Made by a program: the position numbers and the translations under genes
In this document: positions 1 to 8,135 of the stretch, one piece after another
Numbering within the stretch: position 1 is the first letter of the stretch
How the letters are laid out: each line of letters starts with the position of its first letter
Notes under the pieces: model-generated
The model's input: the letters and a program-made list of their open reading frames with translations, nothing else
What the model was told of the DNA's origin: nothing
Database searches by the model: none
Origin: Methylobacterium aquaticum
Lineage (GTDB): Bacteria > Pseudomonadota > Alphaproteobacteria > Rhizobiales > Beijerinckiaceae
Length of the DNA stretch: 64,000 bases
Assembly: GCF_016804325.1 (NCBI RefSeq)
Contig: NZ_CP043627.1
Location: forward strand, 729,001 to 793,000
Direction of reading: 5' to 3'

Positions 1-323
1 AAGCCGTCGATCAGCGCCGCCGAGGCATAGGCGAGGGGGGCGCCCGGGACGATCCGCTCGGGCTGGCGGACATACGGGACCTCTTTCGTGCGCCCGTCCG
101 GCTGGCCGCAGGCGGCCAATCCGCTCATCGCGAAGGAGGCGGCCATCAGCTTGAGGAAGCCGCGCCGGTCGGGAGCGGCGGCGAGCCGCGCGGCGGCCGG
201 ATACTCGGTGTCGAGGAAGGCGCGGAACTCGGGCGAATCCGCCACCGCGTCGAGGCTGCGCCAGAAGGCCGGGCCGTCGCCGCCGGCGAGGCGGGCGCGA
301 AGGACCGCGATGTCGTCGCTCAT
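1..323 (-). CDS. actB: Alternative complex III molybdopterin-oxidoreductase-like subunit ActB, N-terminus only (partial)
   Basis: This is the first ~107 codons of a gene that runs off the left edge. The start at 323 overlaps the actA stop by 4 nt (ATGA), which indicates translational coupling. The N-terminus reads MSDDIAVLRARLAGGDGPAF and is followed by a Trp-Arg-Ser segment and, near residue 50, a twin-arginine-like signal (DRRGFLKLMA). This is the layout of the 'TAT-variant-translocated molybdopterin oxidoreductase' subunit of alternative complex III, a quinol:cytochrome c/HiPIP oxidoreductase that replaces bc1. In that family the subunit is an MPT-like scaffold fused to a ferredoxin domain, and it lies right after the pentaheme actA, as here. 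Most of the protein, including any Fe-S motifs, lies outside the window, so the call rests on the N-terminus and the neighbour. Confidence 0.8.
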   Translation of the reverse strand, partial: MSDDIAVLRARLAGGDGPAFWRSLDAVADSPEFRAFLDTEYPAAARLAAAPDRRGFLKLMAASFAMSGLAACGQPDGRTKEVPYVRQPERIVPGAPLAYASAALIDG

Positions 324-1018
324 CGGTGGCAGATCCCGCATTCGGTCAGCCGCTCGCCGCCGCGGATATGGTACTGGCGCACCAGCTCCGGCCCGAGCGT
401 CGCCTGGTTCGCCGGCGGGCTCCAGGTCATGTTCAGGATCTGGTCCTTCGGCCGCACGTATTTCTCGGGGTTGCGGTGGCAATCGAGGCAGAAGCTCATC
501 TCGAAGGCGTTGGCCCGGTAGGTGAGCTGCATGTCGGTGACGCTGCCGTGGCAGGTCGAGCAGCCGATGCCGTTGGTCACGTGGACGGCGTGGTTGTAGT
601 AGACATAGCCCGGCAGCTTGTTCAGGCGGGTCCAGACCAGGGGCTGGTCCTTGGCGTAGCTCGCCCGCACCGGCTCCAGCATGTCCGAGCCGGACCAGAT
701 CTGGCTGTGGCAGGTCATGCAGGTCTGGGTCGGCGGGATGCCGGCGGTGGCCTGGCTCTCGACCGTGGTGTGGCAGTAGCGGCAATCGATCTTCAATTCG
801 CCCGCATGGTGCTTGTGGCTGAACGGCACCGGCTGGGCCGGTGCCACACCGACGCCCGTGACGTAGGACGAGCGCACCAGCCCCGCCCCCACCACCGGCA
901 AAGCCGCCAGGCAGGCGGCCCCGGTGAGGAGCGCGAGGCGCAGGAGGGCATCGGCGCCCGGCGCGAAGAGCTGGCGCACGGCGTCAGGCCCCGATCCGGG
1001 GATGTGCCGACGCGACAT
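320..1018 (-). CDS. actA: Pentaheme cytochrome c subunit ActA of alternative complex III
   Basis: The protein has 232 residues with one N-terminal membrane segment (about 25-48) followed by a periplasmic multiheme domain. Five CxxCH motifs are visible: CRYCH near 79, CMTCH near 100, CSTCH near 153, CLDCH near 177 and CGICH near 227. Five hemes, one membrane anchor and the directly following actB match ActA, which carries electrons from quinol oxidation towards periplasmic acceptors or an associated terminal oxidase. It appears to be the first gene of the act operon on the minus strand; the rest (actC onward) would lie to the left. A generic cytochrome c3-type protein is the alternative, but the 4-nt overlap with actB argues for ACIII. 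Confidence 0.85.
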   Translation of the reverse strand: MSRRHIPGSGPDAVRQLFAPGADALLRLALLTGAACLAALPVVGAGLVRSSYVTGVGVAPAQPVPFSHKHHAGELKIDCRYCHTTVESQATAGIPPTQTCMTCHSQIWSGSDMLEPVRASYAKDQPLVWTRLNKLPGYVYYNHAVHVTNGIGCSTCHGSVTDMQLTYRANAFEMSFCLDCHRNPEKYVRPKDQILNMTWSPPANQATLGPELVRQYHIRGGERLTECGICHR

Positions 1019-1204
1019 GCCTCAAGGCGGGAATCACGCTCTGCACGCCGTCCTCGTCACCACGCTGCCGTTCAGTTCCGAACGATGCCAATCTACGTGG
1101 CGCAGCGCCCGGCCCCGGCCAGATGCCGCGCGTGCGGGAAAGGCCGAATGTCACAGTGGGGCCACGGACGGGGTGGGACGATCCCGATTCGGGTCGCGTA
1201 ACGG

Positions 1205-1446
1205 GCAGGGCTGTCCGAGGAAAATTTCTTTTAGATCAAGCGCGGGATCCCCTCTCCCGTGTGGGAGAGGGGTAGGGGCGATCGAAGATCGCGCGAGGGT
1301 GATACGATTCAGTATCAAGCGCTGAGCGTCGAGCTGTCAGCACAACGGTCACAGCTTTACACGGAACCGTGTCACCCTCACCCCCGGCCCCTCTCCCACT
1401 CGGGAGAGGGGAGGCGCGCTTTTTTCTTTCCCCGGACAGCCCTGCC
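1205..1446. repeat. Inverted-repeat (MITE-like) intergenic element, copy 1
   Basis: The left arm near 1205-1224 contains gcagggctgtccgagg and the right arm near 1427-1446 contains ccccggacagccctgc; the arms are inverted copies of each other with one mismatch in the quoted core. Two small hairpins built on cccctctccc/gggagagggg lie inside (about 1250-1272 and 1389-1412). The same outer arms and the same inner motif recur at 29728-30010. No coding sequence is convincing inside. It could be a non-autonomous transposable element or a processed intergenic repeat; no target duplication was resolved. Confidence 0.6.
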
Positions 1447-1520
1447 TCTGCGGGGGAGGGGGAAACCCGCGCCCTTTTCGCCGAACAGCCCCGCCGCAGA
1501 ACGGGCAGGAGCCGATCGGC

Positions 1521-1721
1521 TCACGCCGCCCGGCTTTGCGCCACCGGGCAGATGTCCGGGCTTCCCCCGTCGTCCGTGCTCCAGCGGCAGGCCAAGCGGC
1601 CGGTCTGCGGATCGAGCGACCAGGTGGCGCGCAGGACGGCCTTCGGCGCCGGCACGGAGGGGGCGGACAGGCGGACGGAGACGGCGCCCTTCGGCGCGAA
1701 GGGCAGGATGGTGAAGGTCAT
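1521..1721 (-). CDS. Small hypothetical protein
   Basis: This is a 66-residue reading frame starting MTFTILPFAPKGAVSVRLSA, preceded by a reasonable ribosome-binding site (gagaggtg, about 8 nt before the ATG). The middle part (ATWSLDPQTGRLACRWS) has ordinary amino-acid composition with Trp, Asp and Cys, rather than the Arg/Pro/Ala-rich look of shadow frames in this GC-rich DNA. No signal peptide, membrane segment or known domain is visible. It stands alone between an intergenic repeat and the MFS transporter, on the opposite strand to the transporter. Function is unknown and the gene call is only moderately sure. Confidence 0.45.
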   Translation of the reverse strand: MTFTILPFAPKGAVSVRLSAPSVPAPKAVLRATWSLDPQTGRLACRWSTDDGGSPDICPVAQSRAA

Positions 1722-2075
1722 GGGGCACCTCTCGGGGGCGGCCGTCCGCGCGGCCGGCGCCCACGAGAGCGCGCCCGATCAGGCGTCCCTGCGAGAAGCG
1801 GCCGGCGCGAACGGCGCGGTCGATCGACTGTGACTGTCGCTCGGCATGGGGTTGACGGGTCCTGGAGTGAGGTGGCGGGGCGCGAAGACCGGCCCGGGCC
1901 ACGACGGCTCCATACGCCTCCGGGCCGGTCTGTCAACACGCTTTCGCCGGGCGTCCGAGCGGCGGACACGCGCTCCCCGCGCAGGGGCCGGATGAGCCCG
2001 GAGGTGATGCGGCGGGGCCGGCTTTCCGCTACGGCTCGAAGGAGCCCGAACAGTCTGACAGGGAGCGCGGGACGC
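1722..2075. other. Intergenic region upstream of the DHA2 transporter
   Basis: About 350 bases separate the small minus-strand ORF from the transporter start. The open frames here are Arg/Pro-rich shadows. No convincing promoter, RNA or repeat was recognised, and no TetR-type regulator gene sits here although this transporter class often has one nearby. Confidence 0.4.
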
Positions 2076-3449
2076 ATGACGGGAACGGCGGGGCCGGTGA
2101 CGGCGGAGGTGGCCGACGGCCTGCCGACCCGGGAGAGGCTGTGGGCGATGCTGGCGATCGGCATCGCCATGTCGATGGCGGTGCTCGACGGCGCCATCGT
2201 CAACGTCGCCCTGCCGGTGATGGCCCGCGACCTGCACGTCAGCCCGGGCGCCGCGATCTTCGTCACCAACGGCTACCAGCTCGCCGTCACCGCCTCCCTG
2301 CTGCCGCTGGCCTCGCTCGGCGACATCCTCGGCTACAAGCGGGTCTACTGCACGGGGCTGGCCCTGTTCGCCGCCGCCTCGCTCGCCTGCGCGCTCGCCG
2401 GCTCGTTGCCGGTGCTGGTCGCGGCCCGCATCGTCCAGGGCTTGGGGGCCGCCGGGATCATGAGCGTCAACATCGCGCTCGTGCGCTTCATCTATCCGCA
2501 CCGGATGATCGGCCGCGGCGTGGGCACCATGGCGCTCATCGTGGCGATCGCCTCGGCGGCGGGCCCGAGCGTCGCGGCCGCCGTGCTGTCGGTGGCGAGC
2601 TGGCCGTGGCTGTTTCTCGTCAACGTGCCGCTCGGCCTCGCGGCCCTGGTGCTCGCCACCCGGATGCTGCCGGTCACACCCCGCAGCGGCGCCCGCTTCG
2701 ACGCGGTGAGCGCGCTCCTCAACGCCGTGTTCTTCTGCCTGCTGATCACCGGCGTCGACGGGCTCGGCGAGCCGGGCCGCAGCGGCACGGCGCTCGCCCT
2801 GCTGGCCGGGGCGGCGATCGTCGGCACCGCCTTCGTGTGGATGCAGGCCCGCCTGCCGGCGCCGCTCCTGCCGATCGACCTCCTGCGCATCCCGGTCTTC
2901 GCCCTGTCGATGGTGAGCTCGGTCTGCTCGTTCTCGGCCCAGATGATGGCCTACGTGGCGCTGCCGTTCTACTTCCAGGACGTGCTCCACCTCACCAGCA
3001 CCCAGACCGGGGTGCTGATGACGCCCTGGCCGATCGCCATCGCGGTGATCGCTCCCTTCGCCGGGCGGCTGGCCGACCGTTATCCGCCGGGGCTCCTCGG
3101 CGGCATCGGCCTCGTCGCGCTCTCGGCCGGCCTCGCCCTGATGGCCAGCGCGCCGCCCGACGCCTCCCCGCTGTCGATCGCCCTGCGGCTCACCGTGTGC
3201 GGCCTCGGCTTCGGGCTGTTCCAGTCGCCCAACAACAAGGTCATCATCACCAGCGCCCCGCGGGAGCGCAGCGGCGGCGCCAGCGGCATGCAATCGACCG
3301 CCCGGCTGCTGGGCCAGTCCCTCGGCGCCGCGATGGTGGCGGTGATCTTCGGCTATCTCCACACCGGCGGCACCGTGACGGTGCTGTGGCTGGCGAGCGC
3401 GCTCGCCCTGGCCGGCTCCGTCGCGAGCGGGCTGCGGGTCCGGCGCTGA
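2076..3449 (+). CDS. MFS transporter, DHA2 (14-TM, EmrB/QacA-like) drug:proton antiporter
   Basis: The protein has 457 residues and strongly hydrophobic segments throughout. It shows MFS landmarks: MAVLDGAIVNVALP in TM1 (the Asp-containing motif of DHA2 proteins), a motif-A-like loop SLGDILGYKR after TM2, ARIVQGLGAA in TM4 and LVNVPLGL after TM6. These point to an inner-membrane H+-coupled exporter of toxic organic compounds; the substrate cannot be told. The start ATG at 2076 was chosen because it is preceded by gggagcgcgg and puts a short cytosolic tail before TM1; the frame is open further upstream but that part has shadow-like composition. No membrane-fusion (EmrA-like) partner or regulator is adjacent. 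The next gene is also an MFS transporter but of another family. Confidence 0.88.
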   Translation: MTGTAGPVTAEVADGLPTRERLWAMLAIGIAMSMAVLDGAIVNVALPVMARDLHVSPGAAIFVTNGYQLAVTASLLPLASLGDILGYKRVYCTGLALFAAASLACALAGSLPVLVAARIVQGLGAAGIMSVNIALVRFIYPHRMIGRGVGTMALIVAIASAAGPSVAAAVLSVASWPWLFLVNVPLGLAALVLATRMLPVTPRSGARFDAVSALLNAVFFCLLITGVDGLGEPGRSGTALALLAGAAIVGTAFVWMQARLPAPLLPIDLLRIPVFALSMVSSVCSFSAQMMAYVALPFYFQDVLHLTSTQTGVLMTPWPIAIAVIAPFAGRLADRYPPGLLGGIGLVALSAGLALMASAPPDASPLSIALRLTVCGLGFGLFQSPNNKVIITSAPRERSGGASGMQSTARLLGQSLGAAMVAVIFGYLHTGGTVTVLWLASALALAGSVASGLRVRR

Positions 3450-3629
3450 CGGGACCGCACCGGGCTGCCACGCCGGGTGCGGCAGAGTGCCATACGTAAC
3501 ATTCACGACGCGCGAAGGTTGAATTCGCCATCGCGACGACTCCCATGGATGAGATCGCCGGCCTAAACGTGGCCGGTGAACCGGCCGGCAGGGACCTGTG
3601 CCGAGGGACCGGACGTGAGGAGGAGCGAC

Positions 3630-5279
3630 GTGGACGCGCGCGTCATCGATCGAACCGCCGGTGCGTCCGCACCCGGCGTCCTGAGCCGCGAGCGCATCGT
3701 CGCGCAAGCCGGCTTCAACCGCTGGCTCGTGCCCCCGGCGGCGCTCGCCATCCATCTCTGCATCGGGATGTCCTACGGGCTGTCGGTGTTCTGGCTGCCG
3801 CTGTCGCGGGCGCTCAGCGTCGGCCAACCCGCACCGGCGGCCTGCCCCGACATGGGGCTCGCCACCGCCCTCGTCACCACGACCTGCGACTGGCGCGTCA
3901 GCGACCTCGTCCTCACCTTCTCGATCGGCATCGTGATGCTGGGCCTCTCGGCGGCCCTGTTCGGCGGCTGGCTCGAGCGCGCCGGCCCGCGCAAGGCCGG
4001 GCTCGCCGCCGCCCTGTGCTGGAGCGGCGGCTTCCTCATCGGGGCGCTCGGCGTCTTCCTGCACCAGCTCTGGCTGATCTGGCTCGGCATGGGGCTGATC
4101 GGCGGCATCGGCCTCGGTCTCGGCTACATCTCGCCGGTCTCGACCCTGGTGAAGTGGTTCCCGGACCGGCGCGGCATGGCGACCGGCATGGCGATCATGG
4201 GCTTCGGCGGCGGCGCGATGATCGGCTCGCCGCTCGCCGACCTGCTGATCACCCGCTTCAAGGGCCCGGATTCCGCCGGCGTGTGGCAGACGCTCGCCGT
4301 GATGGGAGCGGGCTACCTCGTCGTCATGCTCTGCGGCGCCTTCGGCTACCGCGTGCCCCCGGCCGGCTGGCGCCCCGACGGCTGGACCCCGCCCGCCGCC
4401 CGCAACCGGATGATCACCAGCGGGCACGTCCACCTGCGCGACGCGCACCGGACGCCCCAGTTCTGGCTGCTCTGGGCGATGCTGTGCCTGAACGTCTCGG
4501 CCGGGATCGGCGTCCTGGCGCTGGCCTCGCCGATGCTCCAGGAAATCTTCGGCGGCGCGCTGATCGGCCAGCCCCAGGTCGGGTTCGGGCAGCTCGACGC
4601 CGGGCAGAGGGCGCAGGTCGCCGCGATCGCCGCCGGCTTCGTCGGATTGTTGTCGCTGTTCAACATCCTGGGCCGGTTCTTCTGGGCGACGCTCTCCGAC
4701 CGCATCGGCCGCAAAGTCACCTACGCGACCTTCTTCGCGCTGGGCTGCGTGCTCTACGCGGCGGCGCCCTGGGCGGCCGGCATCGGCTCGAAGGCGCTGT
4801 TCGTGCTGTTCTTCTGCGTGATCCTGTCGATGTATGGCGGCGGCTTCGCGACGATTCCCGCCTATCTGGCGGACGTGTTCGGCACCCAGTTCGTCGGCGC
4901 GATCCACGGGCGGCTCCTCACCGCCTGGTCGACGGCGGGCGTGGTCGGCCCGCTCGTCGTGACGGCGATCCGGCAGGCGCAGGTCGATGCCGGGGTGCAG
5001 GGCGCGGCCCTCTACGGGCGCACGCTGCTGATCCTGGCGGGCTTCCTGGCGGTCGGCTTCGTGGCGAACCTCCTGGTGCGGTCGCTCGCCGAGCGCTGGT
5101 TCATGACGCCGTCCGACCTGCCCGCCGCGGCGGCTGCGAGCGATCCGGCGGGTGGTGCCTACGGGATCGGCCGGGGCGGCCTGACCCCGGCGGCGGCGCT
5201 CGCCTGGGCGGCGGTCGGCCTGCCGATCCTGTGGGGCGTCTGGATCACGCTGGCGAAGGCGCTGATCCTGTTCCGCTGA
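3630..5279 (+). CDS. MFS transporter, oxalate/formate antiporter (OFA, OxlT-like) family
   Basis: The protein has 549 residues from a GTG at 3630 that follows a strong GAGGAGG ribosome-binding site; in-frame GTG codons at 3576 and 3615 lack one. The sequence has the OFA layout: TM1 with IHLCIGMSYGLSVFWLPLS, a long periplasmic insertion, the cytosolic motif KWFPDRRGMATGMAIMGFG after TM4, and FNILGRFFWATLSDRIGRK near the second-half motif A. OFA members exchange oxalate for formate or carry small monocarboxylates. Oxalate use is plausible for a methylotroph-like organism but no oxalate enzymes are adjacent. The long N-terminal tail and a hydrophilic Ala-rich insertion near the last TM are ordinary for this clade. 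Confidence 0.85.
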   Translation: MDARVIDRTAGASAPGVLSRERIVAQAGFNRWLVPPAALAIHLCIGMSYGLSVFWLPLSRALSVGQPAPAACPDMGLATALVTTTCDWRVSDLVLTFSIGIVMLGLSAALFGGWLERAGPRKAGLAAALCWSGGFLIGALGVFLHQLWLIWLGMGLIGGIGLGLGYISPVSTLVKWFPDRRGMATGMAIMGFGGGAMIGSPLADLLITRFKGPDSAGVWQTLAVMGAGYLVVMLCGAFGYRVPPAGWRPDGWTPPAARNRMITSGHVHLRDAHRTPQFWLLWAMLCLNVSAGIGVLALASPMLQEIFGGALIGQPQVGFGQLDAGQRAQVAAIAAGFVGLLSLFNILGRFFWATLSDRIGRKVTYATFFALGCVLYAAAPWAAGIGSKALFVLFFCVILSMYGGGFATIPAYLADVFGTQFVGAIHGRLLTAWSTAGVVGPLVVTAIRQAQVDAGVQGAALYGRTLLILAGFLAVGFVANLLVRSLAERWFMTPSDLPAAAAASDPAGGAYGIGRGGLTPAAALAWAAVGLPILWGVWITLAKALILFR

Positions 5280-5287
5280 GCAGCGTT

Positions 5288-5312
5288 CGCCGAGCCGGCT
5301 ACCGGTTCGGCG
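5288..5312 (+). terminator. Stem-loop after the OFA transporter
   Basis: cgccgagccgg and ccggttcggcg form an 11-bp stem with one G-T mismatch and a 3-nt loop, starting 9 nt after the stop codon. No T-run follows, so it may be a Rho-aided end or an mRNA-stabilising hairpin. Confidence 0.45.
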
Positions 5313-5517
5313 ACAATGATGATGTATGAGTGAGAAGATGCGCGGACTTGCTTCGTACAAATCAAGGCACACGGCAACGATCCGCGGCTAGAGCACTTCA
5401 CAAAATTCCCGCTGCACCGACGCCGCCACAGCGGCCGATAATGGCGACCGGGAGTTTTATGAGAGACGCTTAATCTGACGCTACTGATACTCGCTGTGTC
5501 ATAAGGCTCTTCCGCCC

Positions 5518-5697
5518 AACCCTCCCCCCTCTGCGGGGGAGGGTGGTCCCTGCGTCAGCAGGGGCCGGGAGAGGGGCAGCGCGACGATGCTCCAGGTAGC
5601 GCTCTTCATGAAGCGCGCGACATTTCCGGAAGCGTGGTTCCCCTCTCCCGGCCTGCTCTGCAGGCCACCCTCCCCCGCAGAGGGGGGAGGGTTCTGC
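5518..5697. repeat. Palindromic 'ccctccccc' family repeat
   Basis: Outer arms aaccctcccccctctgcggg (about 5518) and its inverted copy (about 5668-5697) enclose inner arms of the gggccgggagagggg type. The flank that follows (gcgcggcg..cgctcccgcaccgc..gctgtgtcgtgccc) also recurs, inverted, at 29645-29725 and in part at 55727-55770, so the repeat unit is longer than the palindrome. The rest of the 5313-5900 gap holds no gene I can support. Confidence 0.6.
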
Positions 5698-5900
5698 GCG
5701 GCGTCGTCGCTCCCGCACCGCTCAACCTGCTGTGTCGTGCCCTGTACTTGCACTCGGCAGAGGCGACATCCGTCCCACCTGCTGCGGGGGCCGGAGGGGC
5801 GGGGTTCCACTTCTCACCCTCACCTCCTGGATCATCCGAAGATCATATTCGAGGCGAGGGACACAGCAGGGGCTCGATCCGCCGAGCGGCGTCCTCAGCC

Positions 5901-7454
5901 TCAGTTCGCCGGCTGCGAGGCGGCGACGCGGTTGCGGTTCGGCGCCTCGGTGCGCTTGCCGGCCTCGGGCGCCTTCTCCGCCGGCTTGGCGGCGGGCTTC
6001 GTCTCGGCCGCATGCTTGGCGTCGGCGGGCTTGCCGTCGGCCTTCGTCGCGGCTGCAGGGTTGAGCCCGTCGACCTTCACGGACGCCGTGTGGGCGGCCG
6101 GGTGGAACCGGGCGGTGACCTTCTTCGGCAGCGGCGCGGCCGGCGAGATCGCCGCGAGCGTGGTCGTGTCAGCCGCCGGCAGGGCGGCAGGGGCGACCGG
6201 GGGCGCCGCCGGAGCGCCGCCGAACAGGTTGCCCAGCAGCTTGCGATAGGCCGCGGGGTCGCCGTCGGCGCTCGCCACGGTGATCGGTGCCGCCGGGGCC
6301 GCGGCCTGCGCGGCCTCGCGGGTCGGGATCGGGGCCGGGGTCGTCGCCGGGGCCGCGAAGGCGAGCGCGGTCGGCTTCACCGCCCCGTGCTTCCCCTTCT
6401 CGTGCTTGGGATCGAACTTCGGGTCCATCTTGGCGAGCAGGACCGGCTTCACCTTCGGCTCGATCGTGATCTCCTCGGGCGCCGCCGCCAGGGCCTCGGG
6501 CCGGCTCACGATGCCCATGTTCGGCCGCGGCTGGGCCTGCTCGGCGAAGAGCTGGGTGCTCGGCGCGGTCTCGCGGAAGAACGGGTGCTGGCCGCCATCC
6601 TGGTAGACGAGGCGGGTTGCCGCCGTGCCCTTGGCGACGAGCTCGGCCACCTCGACCTCGTCCTTCTGGCGCTTGGCGACGACGAGGGGATCGACCTTCG
6701 GGTTGCAGGCGCCCGCCGCCGCGTCCGAGCCGCCGAACACGTAGCGCGTGCCGCAGACGCCGACCCGCGGCTCCTCGTGCAGGGTCTCGAAATAGTCCGA
6801 GCCCTCCTTCAGGTTGCGCCAGAAGCCGATATTCGGGTCGTTGCGGAACTTGGCGAGGTTCTGCGCCGTCATCCGGAACGGATAGGACTGGAACTGGAAC
6901 GCCCGCTGCCCGCCGGCGAAGGCCTCGCGGGCGATGGCGTAGATCTCGGCGATCGCCTCGTCGGTCATCGCGAAGCAGCCGGCGGACGAGCAGGTGCCGT
7001 GCACCATCAGGTAGCTGCCGGTGCGGCCGTTGGCGCGGTCGAAGGCGTTGGGATAGCCGGTATCGAAGGACAGGTAGTAGGACGAGTTCGGGTTCATCTG
7101 ACCCATGGCGATGGGATAGAACCCCTCCGGCGCCTGCCGGTCGCCCTCGCGCACCTTCGGCCCGAGCTGGCCCGACCACCGGCAGATCGGGAAGGTCTTG
7201 AGCAGCGCGTACTGGCCGTCGGTGCCGCGCTTCCAGACCTCCATCTCCGATTCCTTCTTGAAGGCGCGGATCAGGATCGGGTCGCGGGGCGACATGTTCT
7301 TCGTCGCCATCAGGGCGACGGTCTTTTGCGGGATCGGCTCGCGGGCCCGGGCCGAGCCGGCGGCCGAGAACCCGGCATCCTGGCACGCCCCGAGGGACAG
7401 GGCGACGACGAGCCCGCTCGCCGCCAGCACCGGACGCATCGCCAGACGCACCAT
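5901..7454 (-). CDS. L,D-transpeptidase (YkuD domain) lipoprotein with long Pro/Ala-rich tail
   Basis: The catalytic motif VHGTCSSAGCFAMT matches the HGxxxxxGC(F/I)(A/R) signature of YkuD/YafK-type L,D-transpeptidases; the Cys lies near residue 160 of the shorter form. The N-terminus carries a lipoprotein signal (ALSLGACQ), so the mature protein is probably anchored to a periplasmic membrane face, where it would cross-link peptidoglycan or attach proteins to it. The start ATG at 7454 is preferred over one 13 codons upstream because of the gaaggcgggg upstream and the better signal peptide. After the catalytic domain (about 50-250) comes a 250-residue low-complexity Pro/Ala/Lys region, probably disordered and wall-spanning. 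It is monocistronic and lies between repeat-rich gaps. Confidence 0.88.
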   Translation of the reverse strand: MVRLAMRPVLAASGLVVALSLGACQDAGFSAAGSARAREPIPQKTVALMATKNMSPRDPILIRAFKKESEMEVWKRGTDGQYALLKTFPICRWSGQLGPKVREGDRQAPEGFYPIAMGQMNPNSSYYLSFDTGYPNAFDRANGRTGSYLMVHGTCSSAGCFAMTDEAIAEIYAIAREAFAGGQRAFQFQSYPFRMTAQNLAKFRNDPNIGFWRNLKEGSDYFETLHEEPRVGVCGTRYVFGGSDAAAGACNPKVDPLVVAKRQKDEVEVAELVAKGTAATRLVYQDGGQHPFFRETAPSTQLFAEQAQPRPNMGIVSRPEALAAAPEEITIEPKVKPVLLAKMDPKFDPKHEKGKHGAVKPTALAFAAPATTPAPIPTREAAQAAAPAAPITVASADGDPAAYRKLLGNLFGGAPAAPPVAPAALPAADTTTLAAISPAAPLPKKVTARFHPAAHTASVKVDGLNPAAATKADGKPADAKHAAETKPAAKPAEKAPEAGKRTEAPNRNRVAASQPAN

Positions 7455-7771
7455 TGGGAACCCCGCCTTCTCGCCATCGGACCGCCGGCACACTGACGCC
7501 GCGGACCGGTCTCCCCAACCCCATAGCTTCGTTAAACTTACCCGGCTCTTACCGCAAGAACGGTTAAGATTGCGGGGAGTCGTTCAACGGCCTGCGTGCC
7601 AAGAAGGCGGCGCACGGCATCGCGGGGTTCACCCGCGAAGACATCCGTCCGGTCTTCGGCAAAACCAAGGCCGGGTTGTGTCTGGGCGGTGTGGGTTGTG
7701 CGGGGCTGTGGAAGATGGGGATTGGAGCATCCATGCTCCCTGGGGACATGGTCCCGCGACGGTCCTGCCAC
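7455..7771. other. Intergenic region left of the REP/IS110 locus
   Basis: It contains the probable promoter side of the YkuD gene and an open stretch around 7569-7680 whose plus-strand reading (SFNGLRAKKAAHGIAGF) looks protein-like but has no start, no recognisable family and ends in repeat sequence. A 16-bp near-palindrome, ggagcat-cc-atgctcc, lies at about 7723-7738. It may be the remnant of a decayed gene. Confidence 0.3.
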
Positions 7772-7912
7772 CCTCCGCGTCATCCCGGGGCCGCGAAGCG
7801 GAGCCCGGGATCCAGAACCGCGGATGGATCAGGAAAAGGCGGGCACCGCTCCGCTTCGTTCGCCAAAAACCGAGCGTCTGGATCCCGGGCTCCGCTTTCG
7901 CGGCCCCGGGAT
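7772..7912. repeat. REP-like palindrome of the 'ccccgggat' family, split by the IS110 element (other piece at 9121-9132)
   Basis: The left arm starts cctccgcgtcatcccggggc at 7772 and continues through gcgaagcggagcccgggatc. The right arm, from about 7878, is its inverted copy and breaks off after ggccccgggat at 7912. The missing end, atgacgcggagg, is found at 9121-9132, after the transposase. A second intact member lies at 49510-49652 and partial members at 14903-14941 and 33658-33700. Confidence 0.85.
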
Positions 7913-7942
7913 TGTCTGTTGGTTCGGTTGTAGAGTGATCCC

Positions 7943-8120
7943 GTTCCGCCTCGGCGGTATGCCCGGTCCGGATGGCCATCCGGACCGGGCGCGGATCGGT
8001 CGAGCGTCCCGGGATGGGGCTCGCGCCCGTCGTCATCTGGCTCGCCGGTCCGCATTCCTCGCCACGCTTGATGAGTTGCCTGGGCCTCTCCTCGACGCCC
8101 GCAGACAATCCCAAGCGGCC
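7943..8120 (+). ncRNA. Predicted bridge RNA of the IS110-family element
   Basis: Between the left end and the transposase the sequence folds as expected of an IS621-type bridge RNA. A 30-bp perfect palindrome (7961-7990) forms a 5' stem-loop. A ~13-bp stem, 7991-8004 with 8041-8053 (G-U pairs and one bulge), encloses an internal loop carrying cccgggat (8008-8015), a small gggc/gccc hairpin, and cgtcat (8031-8036). These match the left target and the complement of the right target, sharing the AT core. A second stem, cgcttg (8065-8070) with caagcg (8112-8117), encloses tgagttg (8072-8078), another gggc/gccc hairpin, and cagacaat (8102-8109). These match the element's right end and the complement of its left end. 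The 5' end is inferred from a junction promoter; length is about 178 nt. Confidence 0.8.
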
Positions 8121-8135
8121 TCAGGATAGACCCGG

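Noticed and set aside
1779..5372. A 1197-codon minus-strand frame opposite the two MFS transporters
   Set aside because: It is Arg/Asp/Gly/Gln-rich shadow sequence; the transporters on the other strand have convincing motifs.
5518..5697. Long palindromes as tRNA/rRNA or riboswitch structures
   Set aside because: They recur in several unrelated intergenic places with the same arms, which fits repeats, not a gene-specific RNA.
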